A DNA stretch of 64,000 nt from Bacillus timonensis. Lineage in GTDB: Bacteria; Bacillota; Bacilli; Bacillales; Bacillaceae_L. Positions 8,012 to 17,707 of the stretch are shown here, piece after piece. The stretch is taken from positions 103,173 through 167,172 of the forward strand of contig NZ_HE610985.1 of NCBI RefSeq assembly GCF_000285535.1, read 5' to 3'. How positions within the stretch are numbered: position 1 is the first letter of the stretch; every line of letters begins with the position of its first letter. Both the position numbers and the translations under genes were made by a program. The notes under the pieces were generated by a model. The model was given only the letters and a program-made list of their open reading frames with translations, searched no databases and had not been told where the DNA came from.

Positions 8012-9331
8012 ATGAAGAAGTCAAAGTTTTTAGCTATGAGTCTTATCTTGTTATTTTCTATTCTATTAACTGCTTGTAATAGTGACTCAAGTAATGGGAC
8101 AAGCGATAGCGATGCAGTTGAGCTTGTTTATATGAGTCATACTCCAGAGAATGATGTTCAAAAGAAAGTGATTGAAGAGGATGTGATTGGATCGTTTGAA
8201 AAAGAACATCCAAATATCAAAATTAAATGGGTACAAAATGAAGATCCTGTTTCATTAGTAAGGCAACAATTAGCTGCTGGTGCGGGACCAGATATCGTGC
8301 TTGTGGACGGTCCAACACAAGTCGTTCAATTTGCTAAATCCGATTATTTATTGCCACTTGATGATTATGCTGCAGAATATGGCTGGTCCGATCGCTATTT
8401 TGATTGGGCATATGATACAGGGTTTGTTGAGGACAAACTGTATAGTTTACCTGGTCAATATGAATCATTAGTAGTTTGGTATAACAAAGATCAATTTAAA
8501 GAGCATGGTTGGGAAGAACCAAAAAATTTAGATGAATTCTTACAGTTAAATGAAGATATCGCAAACGCTGGGTTAATCCCATTTGCATTTGGAACAACGG
8601 ACTTTAGACCAGCAAATGAATGGTGGCTTTCAGTTGTCTATAACTCATATTTAGGTAAAGAGGAATTTAAGAAAGTGTTAAGTAATGAGGTTCCATGGAC
8701 AAGTGACCTCGTTCAAGAAGCGACAACGATTTGGAAGGATATTTGGCAAAAAGGCTATATCAATGAGAAAAAATCACACGCTATTTCTGGTGACGATGCT
8801 TGGACATTATTCCGAAACCAAAAAGCAGCAATGAAAATGGAAGGAACCTGGGCGAATGCAAACTTTACGACAGACCCGGTTGACTTCGAGGTTGATTTCT
8901 TTGTCATGCCAGGTTGGAGAGATGGCGTTGAACCAACTTTACCATTAGCGTTGGGTGAGAATGTTGGTATTAATGCAGATACGAAACATCCTGATGAAGC
9001 TGCGGAATTTATTGACTGGTTATTTAGTGATGAAGTTGGAACCATTATGTTCAAACAAGGCTACTTCTATCCTAACAAGGGCATTGAAGCGGTTGAAGGT
9101 GTAGATCCAATCGTTACTAGTGTTCATAAAGAACTAGATGCCTCACTTGAAAAAGGAAATGCTGGATTTGCATCTTGGACATATTGGGGTCCAAATGTTG
9201 AGTACTATTTATGGGACAACATTGATAGCGTGTTCCTTGATCAATTATCTGTTGAAGAGTACTTAAAAAATGCTCAGAAACAAGCTGAGAAAGATGAAGA
9301 AGAAGGTCTGCTCTTTAATTTTAATGAGTAA
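8012..9331 (+). CDS. ABC importer solute-binding lipoprotein (carbohydrate type 1)
   Basis: This extracellular receptor captures the transported solute and delivers it to the permeases at 9392 and 10312. A signal peptide ends in the lipobox LLTAC, with Cys22 for lipid attachment. The body is a normal-length (439) MalE-like protein with the cluster pattern GAGPDIVLVDGP, LYSLPGQYESLVVWYNK, then FRNQKAAMKMEGTWANANF. Tryptophan-rich segments suit a sugar ligand. The ribosome binding site GGGGGAAGAG is strong. It is first in an operon with an ADP-ribosylglycohydrolase-fold enzyme and a ribokinase, so the ligand may be a ribosyl or related glycoside; that is inference. Confidence 0.92.
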   Translation: MKKSKFLAMSLILLFSILLTACNSDSSNGTSDSDAVELVYMSHTPENDVQKKVIEEDVIGSFEKEHPNIKIKWVQNEDPVSLVRQQLAAGAGPDIVLVDGPTQVVQFAKSDYLLPLDDYAAEYGWSDRYFDWAYDTGFVEDKLYSLPGQYESLVVWYNKDQFKEHGWEEPKNLDEFLQLNEDIANAGLIPFAFGTTDFRPANEWWLSVVYNSYLGKEEFKKVLSNEVPWTSDLVQEATTIWKDIWQKGYINEKKSHAISGDDAWTLFRNQKAAMKMEGTWANANFTTDPVDFEVDFFVMPGWRDGVEPTLPLALGENVGINADTKHPDEAAEFIDWLFSDEVGTIMFKQGYFYPNKGIEAVEGVDPIVTSVHKELDASLEKGNAGFASWTYWGPNVEYYLWDNIDSVFLDQLSVEEYLKNAQKQAEKDEEEGLLFNFNE

Positions 9332-9341
9332 ATAAAATGAT

Positions 9342-9369
9342 AAGGGGACTATATTTTCATTGTCCCCTT
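9342..9369 (+). promoter_or_regulatory. Stem-loop between solute-binding protein and permease genes
   Basis: AAGGGGAC (9342-9349) pairs with GTCCCCTT (9362-9369) between the receptor and first permease. Such hairpins commonly protect the upstream mRNA or partly terminate it, giving more receptor than permease. The other two ABC cassettes in this window have one at the same place. Confidence 0.65.
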
Positions 9370-9391
9370 TGTGCAAGGAGTGTGAGGATCA

Positions 9392-10312
9392 ATGGAGGTT
9401 TCAACCGTCACATCTACAAAGACCATAACGAAAAATAACAAGAGAAAATGGAAACAAACGATTCTACCTTGGATTCTATTATCTCCTACTCTCGTACTTT
9501 TACTTCTTGTTGTAGGAGGACCACTCGTTGGAACCTTATGGTTAGCGTTCACCGATTGGAATGGTATCGCGAATCCTGAATTTATTGGGTTTGAGAACTT
9601 TATTCGCCTATTTTCCGATCATGTTTTCTTTGCTGCCCTGTTAAACAATGTGAAATGGATGGGATTCTTTTTAACTGTCCCAGTAATCCTTTCATTAAGT
9701 GTAGCGCTCTTAATTAGTAAAGTGAAATTCGGAAAAATGTTTTATCGAATGATTGTATTTATTCCTTATATTGTTGCAACTGTTGTAACAGCGAAAATAT
9801 GGTTATGGATGTACAACCCATACGTTGGCTTGAATGTGAAATTTGAGGAGTGGGGGCTTGATTGGCTTGCATTACCATGGCTGGAAGACGGGAAATATGC
9901 ACTATTCTCCGTTGCCCTAGCGGATGGTTGGCATTTCTATGGCTTTCTAGTTGTATTATTCTTAGTCGCTTTACAACAAATTGATAAAAGTTTGGAAGAG
10001 GCGGCACTTGTTGAAGGCGCTAATAAAATTCAAATCTTTTTCCATGTTGTTTTACCACAATTACGACCAACACTTGTTTTAATTTATATGTTGCTAATTA
10101 TTTGGTCATTTGCTGCCTTTGATTATGTATTTGTCATGACACAAGGTGGACCTGGTAATGCATCTGAATTAATTGCCACGTATATGTATGACCTAGCAAT
10201 CTACGGCCAACAACCAGGGTATGCGAGTGCCGTTGCTTTAACTATGGGTCTCTTTAGTATTCTAGTTATCGTTGGATTTGGTTATTTGAAGAAAAAGGGG
10301 TGGGATGTGTAA
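9392..10312 (+). CDS. ABC sugar permease (MalF/UgpA type)
   Basis: An integral membrane subunit of the importer with about six helices in 306 residues. The cytoplasmic EAA loop that docks the ATPase reads EEAALVEGANKIQIFFHVVLP. The late motif VMTQGGPGNASELIATYMY is typical of the MalF/UgpA group. It follows the receptor stem-loop and its stop codon overlaps the start of the next permease by one base (TAATG), so the pair is translationally coupled. No ATPase gene is present in the operon. Confidence 0.93.
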   Translation: MEVSTVTSTKTITKNNKRKWKQTILPWILLSPTLVLLLLVVGGPLVGTLWLAFTDWNGIANPEFIGFENFIRLFSDHVFFAALLNNVKWMGFFLTVPVILSLSVALLISKVKFGKMFYRMIVFIPYIVATVVTAKIWLWMYNPYVGLNVKFEEWGLDWLALPWLEDGKYALFSVALADGWHFYGFLVVLFLVALQQIDKSLEEAALVEGANKIQIFFHVVLPQLRPTLVLIYMLLIIWSFAAFDYVFVMTQGGPGNASELIATYMYDLAIYGQQPGYASAVALTMGLFSILVIVGFGYLKKKGWDV

Positions 10313-11130
10313 TGAAAAAGTTCTTAGACTGGAGGCATATCCCTCTAATTATTATAGCTGCTCTAACCGCTGCACCACTTTTTCTTTTATTTAGTAATGC
10401 ATTAAAACCAAAAGATGAGTTTCAAGTAAACCCATTTGGAATCCCGTCTAGATTAGAGTTCCAAAATATCGTGGATGCTTGGGAGAGGGGTGGTTACGGG
10501 GAAGCGTTCATCAATAGTCTTATTGTAGGTGTAACCTGTATTGTGATTATTTCATTGAGTGCTGGCTTTGCTGCCTATGCATTATCAAAGCTCCAATTTA
10601 AAGGATCAAATGCAATTATGGGAATCCTTTTATTCATTCTATCTGTTCCTGTCGGTTTGTTCCTTGTCCCATTATTTTTCATTTGGAAACAGCTAAATTT
10701 AATGGATAGTTTGTTAGGGCTCATTCTAATCTATTCAGCTATTTTTCTACCATTTAATATTTTCTTATTACGTTCCTTCTTTGTAGCGATTCCTAATGAG
10801 TTATTGGATAGCGCTCGAATTGATGGATGTAATGAATTTCAGGTGATTTATCGGATCATGCTTCCATTAGCCAGTCCTGCATTTTTAACGGTTGTTCTTC
10901 TTGTTGGATTATGGACGTGGAATGAGTTTTTCTTTGCCAATGCGTTTATTCAATCAGAGGAGTTAAAAACAGTTGCTACAAAGTATTTAGCCTTTACGGG
11001 TAGATTTACCTCAGATTGGTCAATGTTATCAGCTGCTGGGGTAATCACGATATTGCCAATTACCATCATTTTTGTTATTTTACAGCGCCGTTTCATTGAA
11101 GGTATTGCAGAAGGTAGTGTCAAAGGATAA
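10312..11130 (+). CDS. ABC sugar permease (MalG/UgpE type)
   Basis: The second membrane subunit of the importer, 272 residues from ATG 10312, with six predicted helices. The EAA loop reads LLDSARIDGCNEFQVIYRIM, followed by PLASPA. The C-terminus FIEGIAEGSVKG is the usual ending of MalG-type permeases. I prefer ATG 10312, which overlaps the previous stop codon and has AAAAAGGGG upstream, over the in-frame GTG at 10300. Confidence 0.93.
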   Translation: MKKFLDWRHIPLIIIAALTAAPLFLLFSNALKPKDEFQVNPFGIPSRLEFQNIVDAWERGGYGEAFINSLIVGVTCIVIISLSAGFAAYALSKLQFKGSNAIMGILLFILSVPVGLFLVPLFFIWKQLNLMDSLLGLILIYSAIFLPFNIFLLRSFFVAIPNELLDSARIDGCNEFQVIYRIMLPLASPAFLTVVLLVGLWTWNEFFFANAFIQSEELKTVATKYLAFTGRFTSDWSMLSAAGVITILPITIIFVILQRRFIEGIAEGSVKG

Positions 11131-11159
11131 TTTTATATGAAAAAAGAGGAGGAATATCA

Positions 11160-13349
11160 ATGTCAGTTACTGAAAAGAAAAATGTTTTTAGCCAGCAATC
11201 ATTAGATGTATTTGCAAACGATTACGTCGAAAGAGTTTATGCAGGATGGCTTGGGAAAATTATAGGTGTTAGACATGGAGGAAATATTGAAGGATGGACT
11301 TACGAGAGAATAAACAAGGCTTTTGGTGAAGTCACTGGGTATCTCCATGAATTTAAAAACTTTGCAGCAGATGATGATACGAATGGTCCATTATTCTTTT
11401 TACGATCGTTAGAAGATTATACTCATACAAGTGAGATTACACCAGAACAGATGGGGCTAACATGGTTGAATTATGCGCCAGATGGCCATGGCTTTTACTG
11501 GTGGGGTGGATATGGGAAATCAACCGAACATACGGCTTATTTAAATATTAAAAATGGGATAATGGCTCCACGTTCTGGTTCGATTGAACAAAATGGTCAT
11601 GCAGTGGCAGAGCAAATTGGTGGACAAATCTTCATTGATGTATGGGGATTAATTACACCAGGCAATCCAACATTAGCTGCTGAGTATGCTGAAAAAATAG
11701 CATCTGTTTCGCACGATGGCAATGGAAAATATGGTGGTATGTTTATTGCAGCATGTATTGCGGAAGCATTTGTTGAAAATGATATCGAAAAAATTATCGA
11801 AGCCGGCTTAGCTGTGATTCCAACAGACTGCGAATATGCTGAAATAACAAGAGATTTAATCAGATTTTACCATGAGCACCCTGAGAATTGGAGAGACTGC
11901 TTCCAATATGTATATGAAAACTATGGTTATGACAAATACCCAGGAAACTGTCATATCATTCCAAATTCCGCAGTTATCGTTTTATCCATGCTTTATGGTC
12001 AAGGGGATTTCTCAAAAACGATTAATATTTGTAATATGTGTGGCTGGGACACAGATTGTAATGTCGGGAATGTTGGATGTATCTTAGGTGTAATGAATGG
12101 CATTAACGGAATTGATCAAAAATGGATTACTCCAATCAATGATTTCCTATGCTGTTCAAGTGTAATCGGTACATTAAATATTCAGGATATTCCTTGGGGG
12201 GCCTCATACATTTCAAAACTCGGGTATAAAATTGCAGGTGTGCAAGCGCCAGAAAAGTGGGCTAACCTAATCGTAGAAAAAAATAGAGTTTTTCACTTTG
12301 AATACCCGACGTCTACCCATGCCTTTCGAGTTGAATGTGATGCTGCTGAACAAGTAACGGGCGTCGTTGAAAACACAACAGAAGAAGCACATACGGGTGA
12401 TCGTTCATTAAAAGTAATATTTGATTATAGTAATGGAGGAAATGGCTATCGCACATTTGTAAAAACCTACTATACTCCAGAAGACTTTAATGATAGTAGA
12501 TATGATCCTAGCTTCTCACCAATTCTTTATCCAGGTCAAACGATTGAATGTCATGTGAAGATTCCTGTTGGGGATATAAAAGATGTTAAAGCTAGACTAT
12601 ACGTCAAAGATCGGAATACGAATCAAAGATATTATGGAGATAAAGTTCAATTATCAGCGGGTAGTTGGGATCATTTAGTGTTTGATATCCCTTCCTTAAA
12701 AGGAGTATGTATCGAAGAAGCAGGTATTGAATTGATACCAGTACAAGAAGAGAGAAGATTAGGTGCTCTGCCTTCCTTAGTCGCGTATGTTGATGACTTT
12801 AGTTTCTCAGGAAAACCTAACTATGAAATTGATTTTGAGAATGAAAGATTAGAAGTATGGAATGGTTTACACATCGAAGTAAGTCAGTTCACCTACCTAC
12901 GAGGAATTTGGACACTAGAAGATGGGTACCTAAGTGGAAGTTACTATGGTGAACAAGCAGAAGCCTATACAGGCGATCTCAATTGGGAAAACTATGAATT
13001 TGAAGCCACTGTAAAGCCAATGCTTGGAAATGATCATTATGTAAATTATCGAGTTCAAGGTGGTATTCGTTCTTATGCAGTCGGTTTTTCACCAAATAAC
13101 CAACTAGCCCTTTATAAAAATGATAATGGATATAGTAAACTAGCATCGTCTGATTATGTTTGGGAAGTTGGAAAAGAATACACTCTCAGAATAGAAGCGA
13201 ATGGAAACCACTATAAAATTTTTGTAGATGATCAAGTAGCACTAGAATATACCGATACAGAAAATCCATATCTAACTGGACAAATTGGTTTTTCAAATGT
13301 GAATGGTAGCCACACACATTACAAAGGATTTAGAGTAAAAGGTTTATAG
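11160..13349 (+). CDS. ADP-ribosylglycohydrolase-fold enzyme with C-terminal carbohydrate-binding-like domains
   Basis: A 729-residue intracellular protein with no signal peptide. Residues about 20-345 have the ADP-ribosylglycohydrolase (ARH) pattern: ERVYAGWLGKIIG, the acidic metal motif DDDTNG (71-76), and the second metal motif GWDTDCNVGNVG (295-306). In known ARH enzymes these acids bind two magnesium ions and the enzyme cleaves an N- or O-ribosyl bond. The rest, roughly 380-729, is beta-rich: a galactose-binding-like segment, then a LamG/DUF1080-like domain (WTLEDGYLSGSYYG, YTLRIEANGNHYKIFVDD). The ribosome binding site AGAGGAGGA is strong. Sitting between an ABC importer and a ribokinase, it probably releases ribose or a similar sugar from an imported glycoside. 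This substrate is inference; the fold call is firm. Confidence 0.85.
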   Translation: MSVTEKKNVFSQQSLDVFANDYVERVYAGWLGKIIGVRHGGNIEGWTYERINKAFGEVTGYLHEFKNFAADDDTNGPLFFLRSLEDYTHTSEITPEQMGLTWLNYAPDGHGFYWWGGYGKSTEHTAYLNIKNGIMAPRSGSIEQNGHAVAEQIGGQIFIDVWGLITPGNPTLAAEYAEKIASVSHDGNGKYGGMFIAACIAEAFVENDIEKIIEAGLAVIPTDCEYAEITRDLIRFYHEHPENWRDCFQYVYENYGYDKYPGNCHIIPNSAVIVLSMLYGQGDFSKTINICNMCGWDTDCNVGNVGCILGVMNGINGIDQKWITPINDFLCCSSVIGTLNIQDIPWGASYISKLGYKIAGVQAPEKWANLIVEKNRVFHFEYPTSTHAFRVECDAAEQVTGVVENTTEEAHTGDRSLKVIFDYSNGGNGYRTFVKTYYTPEDFNDSRYDPSFSPILYPGQTIECHVKIPVGDIKDVKARLYVKDRNTNQRYYGDKVQLSAGSWDHLVFDIPSLKGVCIEEAGIELIPVQEERRLGALPSLVAYVDDFSFSGKPNYEIDFENERLEVWNGLHIEVSQFTYLRGIWTLEDGYLSGSYYGEQAEAYTGDLNWENYEFEATVKPMLGNDHYVNYRVQGGIRSYAVGFSPNNQLALYKNDNGYSKLASSDYVWEVGKEYTLRIEANGNHYKIFVDDQVALEYTDTENPYLTGQIGFSNVNGSHTHYKGFRVKGL

Positions 13350-13356
13350 GATGGAT

Positions 13357-13394
13357 AGGGAATTTCCTTTCAAAAAAGAGGAGGGGAATTCCCT
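13357..13394 (+). terminator. Possible weak terminator or processing hairpin
   Basis: AGGGAATT pairs with AATTCCCT across a 22-base loop region after the ARH-fold gene. No T-run follows, so read-through into the two-component genes is likely. Confidence 0.35.
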
Positions 13395-13505
13395 TATTGA
13401 AATTATTTCCAATAATCGGAATATTGAATGTTCTTCTTGCTTTTTTCCACTGATTGAAAACATAATGTAGAAAATATGCTTTCAATTATATAGGGGGGAA
13501 TTCTG

Positions 13506-14588
13506 TTGAAGATTAATCTTTTACTTGCTGAGGACGAAGGGAATGTCCGGAGGGGTATCACACAATATATTCACCAACTAGGTGAACCCTATTTTTTAGT
13601 TGGAAGTGCTGCCAATGGGGTAGAGGCTATGGAAATAGCGAAACGTACGAACATCCATATCCTCGTAACAGATATTCGAATGCCAAAAATGGATGGTCTA
13701 GATTTGGTCAAACAAGTGAAACAGCTATATCCGGAATGTAAAACAATCATTGTCAGTGGCTATGATGATTTTGAGTATGCGAGAAAGGCCATTCGCCTAG
13801 GGGTTCAAGAATTCTTACTTAAACCGATTCAACAAGAAAGTCTATCAGAAACCTTATCGAAAGTAACCTCTACTTATTTTTCAATATCTACTCATAATCA
13901 ACTGATAGTGAATCAAGAAAAATGGGACATGGCACTCGTTCGTCTTGAATCGCATTTATTTGATGCCATTGAAATTGGAAATAAGGATACGACGAAGGAG
14001 GCATTTACAAAACTTTACCTTGCATTCTTAGCTCGTGTAAAAGATGATCCCTTCCGCTTACTATCATTTGTACTAGATAGTCTCAAGTCATTAAGAAAAA
14101 GGCTCTCATCCAATGAATTAATTCAATTTTATTATAATAAAGAAGGAAACATGTTATTTGAAGAATTAAACCCAAAACTGACCACTCAAGCCGTTAGAAC
14201 AAGAGTGGAGGAGTTCTTCATACAATGTTCAGATATCGTGAGGGATAGCAGACAACAATCTTGTCCAGATATCCTGTTTCACTGTAAAGAGGTAATCAAC
14301 AACCATTACAAGCAAAATATTACATTAAATGAAGTGGCCCATATTGTCGGTGTGACTCCTTCCTATTTAAGTAGAGTGTTTAAAAAAGAAATCGGGATTA
14401 ATTTCATTGATTATTTGAACAACGTCCGTATCGAAAAAGCGAAACTTCTACTTAGAGAATCAGATATGAAAGTGTTGGAAGTATCTGAAAAGGTTGGGTT
14501 CAATAGTACGGAATACTTTACAAGGATCTTTAAAAAGCACACAGGTGAATCACCGCTACACTATCGAACAAAAAGAGTGGCAAAATAA
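13506..14588 (+). CDS. Response regulator with AraC-type DNA-binding domain (YesN-like)
   Basis: The N-terminal receiver domain has the acidic pair LAEDEG, the phosphorylated aspartate in LVTDIRMPKMDG and the lysine in EFLLKPIQ. A middle linker follows, then a C-terminal pair of AraC helix-turn-helix motifs (VAHIVGVTPSYLSRVFKKE; VSEKVGFNSTEYFTRIFKKH). Length is 360. The start is TTG with AGGGGGGAA seven bases upstream. The partner kinase begins at the very next base after the stop codon. YesN-type regulators usually activate a neighbouring sugar transport operon when the sugar is outside the cell; the inverted repeat at 7910-7948 is a candidate target. Confidence 0.9.
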   Translation: MKINLLLAEDEGNVRRGITQYIHQLGEPYFLVGSAANGVEAMEIAKRTNIHILVTDIRMPKMDGLDLVKQVKQLYPECKTIIVSGYDDFEYARKAIRLGVQEFLLKPIQQESLSETLSKVTSTYFSISTHNQLIVNQEKWDMALVRLESHLFDAIEIGNKDTTKEAFTKLYLAFLARVKDDPFRLLSFVLDSLKSLRKRLSSNELIQFYYNKEGNMLFEELNPKLTTQAVRTRVEEFFIQCSDIVRDSRQQSCPDILFHCKEVINNHYKQNITLNEVAHIVGVTPSYLSRVFKKEIGINFIDYLNNVRIEKAKLLLRESDMKVLEVSEKVGFNSTEYFTRIFKKHTGESPLHYRTKRVAK

Positions 14589-16382
14589 ATGAGAAGACCT
14601 TCAAACAGGACACTTTATCAGAAACTTTTGTTTATATTAATAGCGCTAACGATCATTCCTGTTTTGATAATAAGTATATATGGTTATCATACGTTTAGTC
14701 GTGTTCTTTATAATATGATTGCAGAGTCCAATTACAACAATGTCAATCAAATGGGAGAGTTTTTAAGTGAAATCTATCAAGATATGGATAGTATTCTAAC
14801 AAAGATTACGATACATCCAGATATTCAAGATTCTTTAAAAAAAGAATCAAAGAATGATTGGAACTCTTATCAAGAAGCTAGATTCTTTACCGAGTATACA
14901 AATCTTCTCATGGTAGGTCATCCAGAAATAAAAGAAATATCCGTCTATAATTTTGAAGGGAAACGGCTAGATAGTGAGGGTCATTTTTTACCAGGATTTG
15001 AAGAGCATTTTGCATTTGATGAATTAAGGAGTAACCTTGAAAATCAATTCGTTACAACGAGTAAGGTATACACCGTTGATGGCGATAACATCATTTCGTT
15101 TGGAAAAAAGGTCATTGACTTACATACAGGCAAATACATTGGAATTGCCATTTTGGATTTAAATCTTGATTACTATTATCAAGAACTAGGAGATGCAAAA
15201 CTATTAAAATCAGGTTATTTCATTTTAATGAATCAACATAATGAGTATCTGTTCCACCCTACTAAAAAATTAGGAACAATATCCAACCACTTTTGGATTG
15301 AACAAACTGAAAAATACAAATTATACAAAGATCAAAACGGAAACCAAATGCTGTACTTTATGAAAGAAGTACCACAAACAGGATGGAAGGTATTTGGGGT
15401 TGTTCCGTATGATGAAGTTGTCGAACAATTTAAACCGATTCGTTTAGGATTCTTAGTTTTTATTGTTATAATCCTTTGTTTTATCTTTTTATTGGCTCTT
15501 TCCATTCGAAAACTATTTGTGAAACCCATTCAAAAATTACAAGAATCGTTAATTGATGTCCAAAATGGAGATTTTCAAACAAGGGTTCATTTTAATCGGA
15601 AGGATGAAATTGGGATCTTAGGTGCTCATTTCAATGCAATGGTGATGAAAATTGAAGAGTTAATCAAACGAGTCTATCAAAGTGAATTGAGAGAATCAAA
15701 GGCCCTTTTATTGCAAAAACAGGCAGAAATTGATGCCCTACAAGAAAAAATAACACCGCATTTTTTATACAATACTCTTAATTCAATTAGTTGGTTTGCA
15801 AATCGAAAAGGAATACGAGAAATTCAAATTGTAGTGGATTCCTTAAGTCAATTATTACGATACAGTTTAAAAGATGATACAAAATTCGTGACGTTGAAAG
15901 AGGAGTTCAATTACTTGAAGTTATTTGGGGAAATCATTGATTTTCGTTATGATGGAGAAATTGAGTTTATCTATCATCTTCCATCAGCTATCGATCACAC
16001 ATTAGTACCTCGGTTTCTTATACAGCCGATTGTTGAGAATGCGATTAAATATGCTTTTGATACGACAAATTCATCAAAAGTAATTGAAGTCATCTGTTTT
16101 CAGCAAAATAAAAACGTGGTGATTGAGGTGAAAGATAATGGAATTGGTATTGAGGACGAACGCCTAAAAGAAGTGTATTCAATGTTGGACTCATCCGTAG
16201 GCACAATGATGAAAGAAAAAAGAAACCCAGAGAGTACGGGAATAGGCTTAGCAAATGTGCACCAAAGAATAAAATTAACATTTGGCGATGAGTATGGTGT
16301 AAAGATTGAAAGTGAACCTGATCAAGGAACAAAGGTAACACTCATTCTACCTTATTATCGAGGAGAGGTGTTTTTTAAATGA
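14589..16382 (+). CDS. Sensor histidine kinase, YesM-like (LytS/5TM-lineage kinase fold)
   Basis: A membrane sensor of 597 residues: helix near the N-terminus, a large extracellular Cache-like domain, a second helix (FLVFIVIILCFIFLLAL), then a HAMP domain (KPIQKLQESLIDVQNGDFQT). The kinase core has the phosphorylated histidine in ITPHFLYNTLNSI, the N box VENAIKYAF and the G box GTGIGLANV in its variant ESTGIGLANVHQR. Its stop codon overlaps the ribokinase start (ATGA), and it starts immediately after the response regulator, so all three are co-transcribed. It likely senses the operon's sugar or its receptor. Confidence 0.92.
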   Translation: MRRPSNRTLYQKLLFILIALTIIPVLIISIYGYHTFSRVLYNMIAESNYNNVNQMGEFLSEIYQDMDSILTKITIHPDIQDSLKKESKNDWNSYQEARFFTEYTNLLMVGHPEIKEISVYNFEGKRLDSEGHFLPGFEEHFAFDELRSNLENQFVTTSKVYTVDGDNIISFGKKVIDLHTGKYIGIAILDLNLDYYYQELGDAKLLKSGYFILMNQHNEYLFHPTKKLGTISNHFWIEQTEKYKLYKDQNGNQMLYFMKEVPQTGWKVFGVVPYDEVVEQFKPIRLGFLVFIVIILCFIFLLALSIRKLFVKPIQKLQESLIDVQNGDFQTRVHFNRKDEIGILGAHFNAMVMKIEELIKRVYQSELRESKALLLQKQAEIDALQEKITPHFLYNTLNSISWFANRKGIREIQIVVDSLSQLLRYSLKDDTKFVTLKEEFNYLKLFGEIIDFRYDGEIEFIYHLPSAIDHTLVPRFLIQPIVENAIKYAFDTTNSSKVIEVICFQQNKNVVIEVKDNGIGIEDERLKEVYSMLDSSVGTMMKEKRNPESTGIGLANVHQRIKLTFGDEYGVKIESEPDQGTKVTLILPYYRGEVFFK

Positions 16383-17302
16383 GTCAAATTGTAGTAATTG
16401 GTAGTATCAATATGGATATTGTCAACCGAGTGACCCGGCACCCTCTGCCAGGAGAAACGATGAAAGGATTAAAAACGGAGTTTAATCCCGGTGGAAAAGG
16501 GGCCAATCAAGCTGTATCTGCATCAAGAGCCGGTGGAGAAGTAACAATGGTGTGTGCATTAGGTAATGATTCGTTTAGCTCCGAATTGCTTGAAACCTTG
16601 AAAAATGAAGGGATTTCGAGTGATTTTATTGTAACCAAACCCTCTAGTTCGGGACTTGCCTTCATTACTGTAGATGGTAATGGAGAAAATTCGATTATTC
16701 TCGAAGAAGGAGCCAATGGTTTACTACATAAAGATGACATTAAAAACATTCTCCCAGTTGTTTCAAAAAAAGCTGATTTAATCCTATTACAAAATGAAAT
16801 TCCTTGGGAAACGACTACGTATGTGCTTGAGCAAGCTGATAAATTAGGTGTACCTGTCTATTTTAACCCTGCACCAGCAGTTCAGGTTCCCAATGATGTA
16901 TTGGCAAAACTAGGTGGTCTATTTGTGAATGAAACCGAAACGGAAATGATTACAGGAATTCATGTTTCTAATCCAGATTCAGCAGAGAAGGCAGCAGACC
17001 TCCTACTAGAAAAAGGGGTCAAAGAAGTCATCATTACGCTTGGTAGTCAAGGATCTTATTTTAAGAATAACAATGGGGTACGCATCTTTACACCCGCATT
17101 TACAGTACAAACTATTGACACCACTGCAGCGGGGGACACCTTTATAGGGGCATACCTAGTAGCAAAAAGCAGTGGAAGCACCATTGAAGATAGCCTCACA
17201 TTTGCAACTGCTGCTTCGGCCTTAACCGTATCAAAGGAAGGGGCCCTAAAGTCTATCCCAACCAAAAAAGAAGTTTTAGAGTTTTTAAAAGTACGGGTTT
17301 GA
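16379..17302 (+). CDS. rbsK: Ribokinase (PfkB family)
   Basis: Phosphorylates ribose to ribose 5-phosphate with ATP. The 307-residue protein has the substrate-binding start GSINMDIVNRV and GGKGANQAVSASRAGG. The C-terminal PfkB signature DTTAAGDTFIGAYLVA carries the catalytic aspartate and anion hole. GLAFITVDGNGENSIILEEGAN follows the ribokinase pattern closely. It overlaps the end of the kinase sensor gene by four bases and closes the 8.0-17.3 kb operon. Its presence is the main reason to think the operon delivers ribose or a close pentose. A deoxyribokinase or related sugar kinase is the main alternative. Confidence 0.85.
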   Translation: MSQIVVIGSINMDIVNRVTRHPLPGETMKGLKTEFNPGGKGANQAVSASRAGGEVTMVCALGNDSFSSELLETLKNEGISSDFIVTKPSSSGLAFITVDGNGENSIILEEGANGLLHKDDIKNILPVVSKKADLILLQNEIPWETTTYVLEQADKLGVPVYFNPAPAVQVPNDVLAKLGGLFVNETETEMITGIHVSNPDSAEKAADLLLEKGVKEVIITLGSQGSYFKNNNGVRIFTPAFTVQTIDTTAAGDTFIGAYLVAKSSGSTIEDSLTFATAASALTVSKEGALKSIPTKKEVLEFLKVRV

Positions 17303-17520
17303 GGAGAAGTAATACAAAAGGTTTCCCTGACTGGAAATTCATAAGTAAAGTCATGAAAACTTATTGAAACTGAAAGAGGAAATGTAAAAAAAGCCAATCC
17401 ATTTTAACAGGCAGTTGTTGAGTAGAAAAACCCGAATTAATATACAAATTGGAAACTAATTAACATATAATCCAATTGTTTTAATTAAACTATAGTAAGG
17501 AATTTCCAGGGGGTGCTACA

Positions 17521-17622
17521 ATGAGTGAAATCGTTTGGGGTAGTCCAGCTAGTTTGTTTTGTTTAGGGTTTTTCTTAGCGGGTTTAGGAGTTTTTATTAG
17601 ACTTTCAAGAATTACCAAATAA
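17521..17622 (+). CDS. Small membrane peptide (33 residues)
   Basis: An ATG with a strong ribosome binding site (AGGGGGTG, six bases before) opens a 33-codon frame. It has an acidic N-terminus, one hydrophobic helix (LFCLGFFLAGLGVFI) and a basic tail (RLSRITK). The topology is that of small single-pass membrane proteins. No family recognised. It sits alone between the ribokinase operon and a terminator at 17708, inside the 750-base gap before the nuclease lipoprotein. Confidence 0.55.
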   Translation: MSEIVWGSPASLFCLGFFLAGLGVFIRLSRITK

Positions 17623-17707
17623 TATTGGTAATGTATTTCAAAAAGCAGATAGACACTAATTAATGGGTTCGTTTGACGGAGAGAAAACATAACATAACAA
17701 AGGAAAT

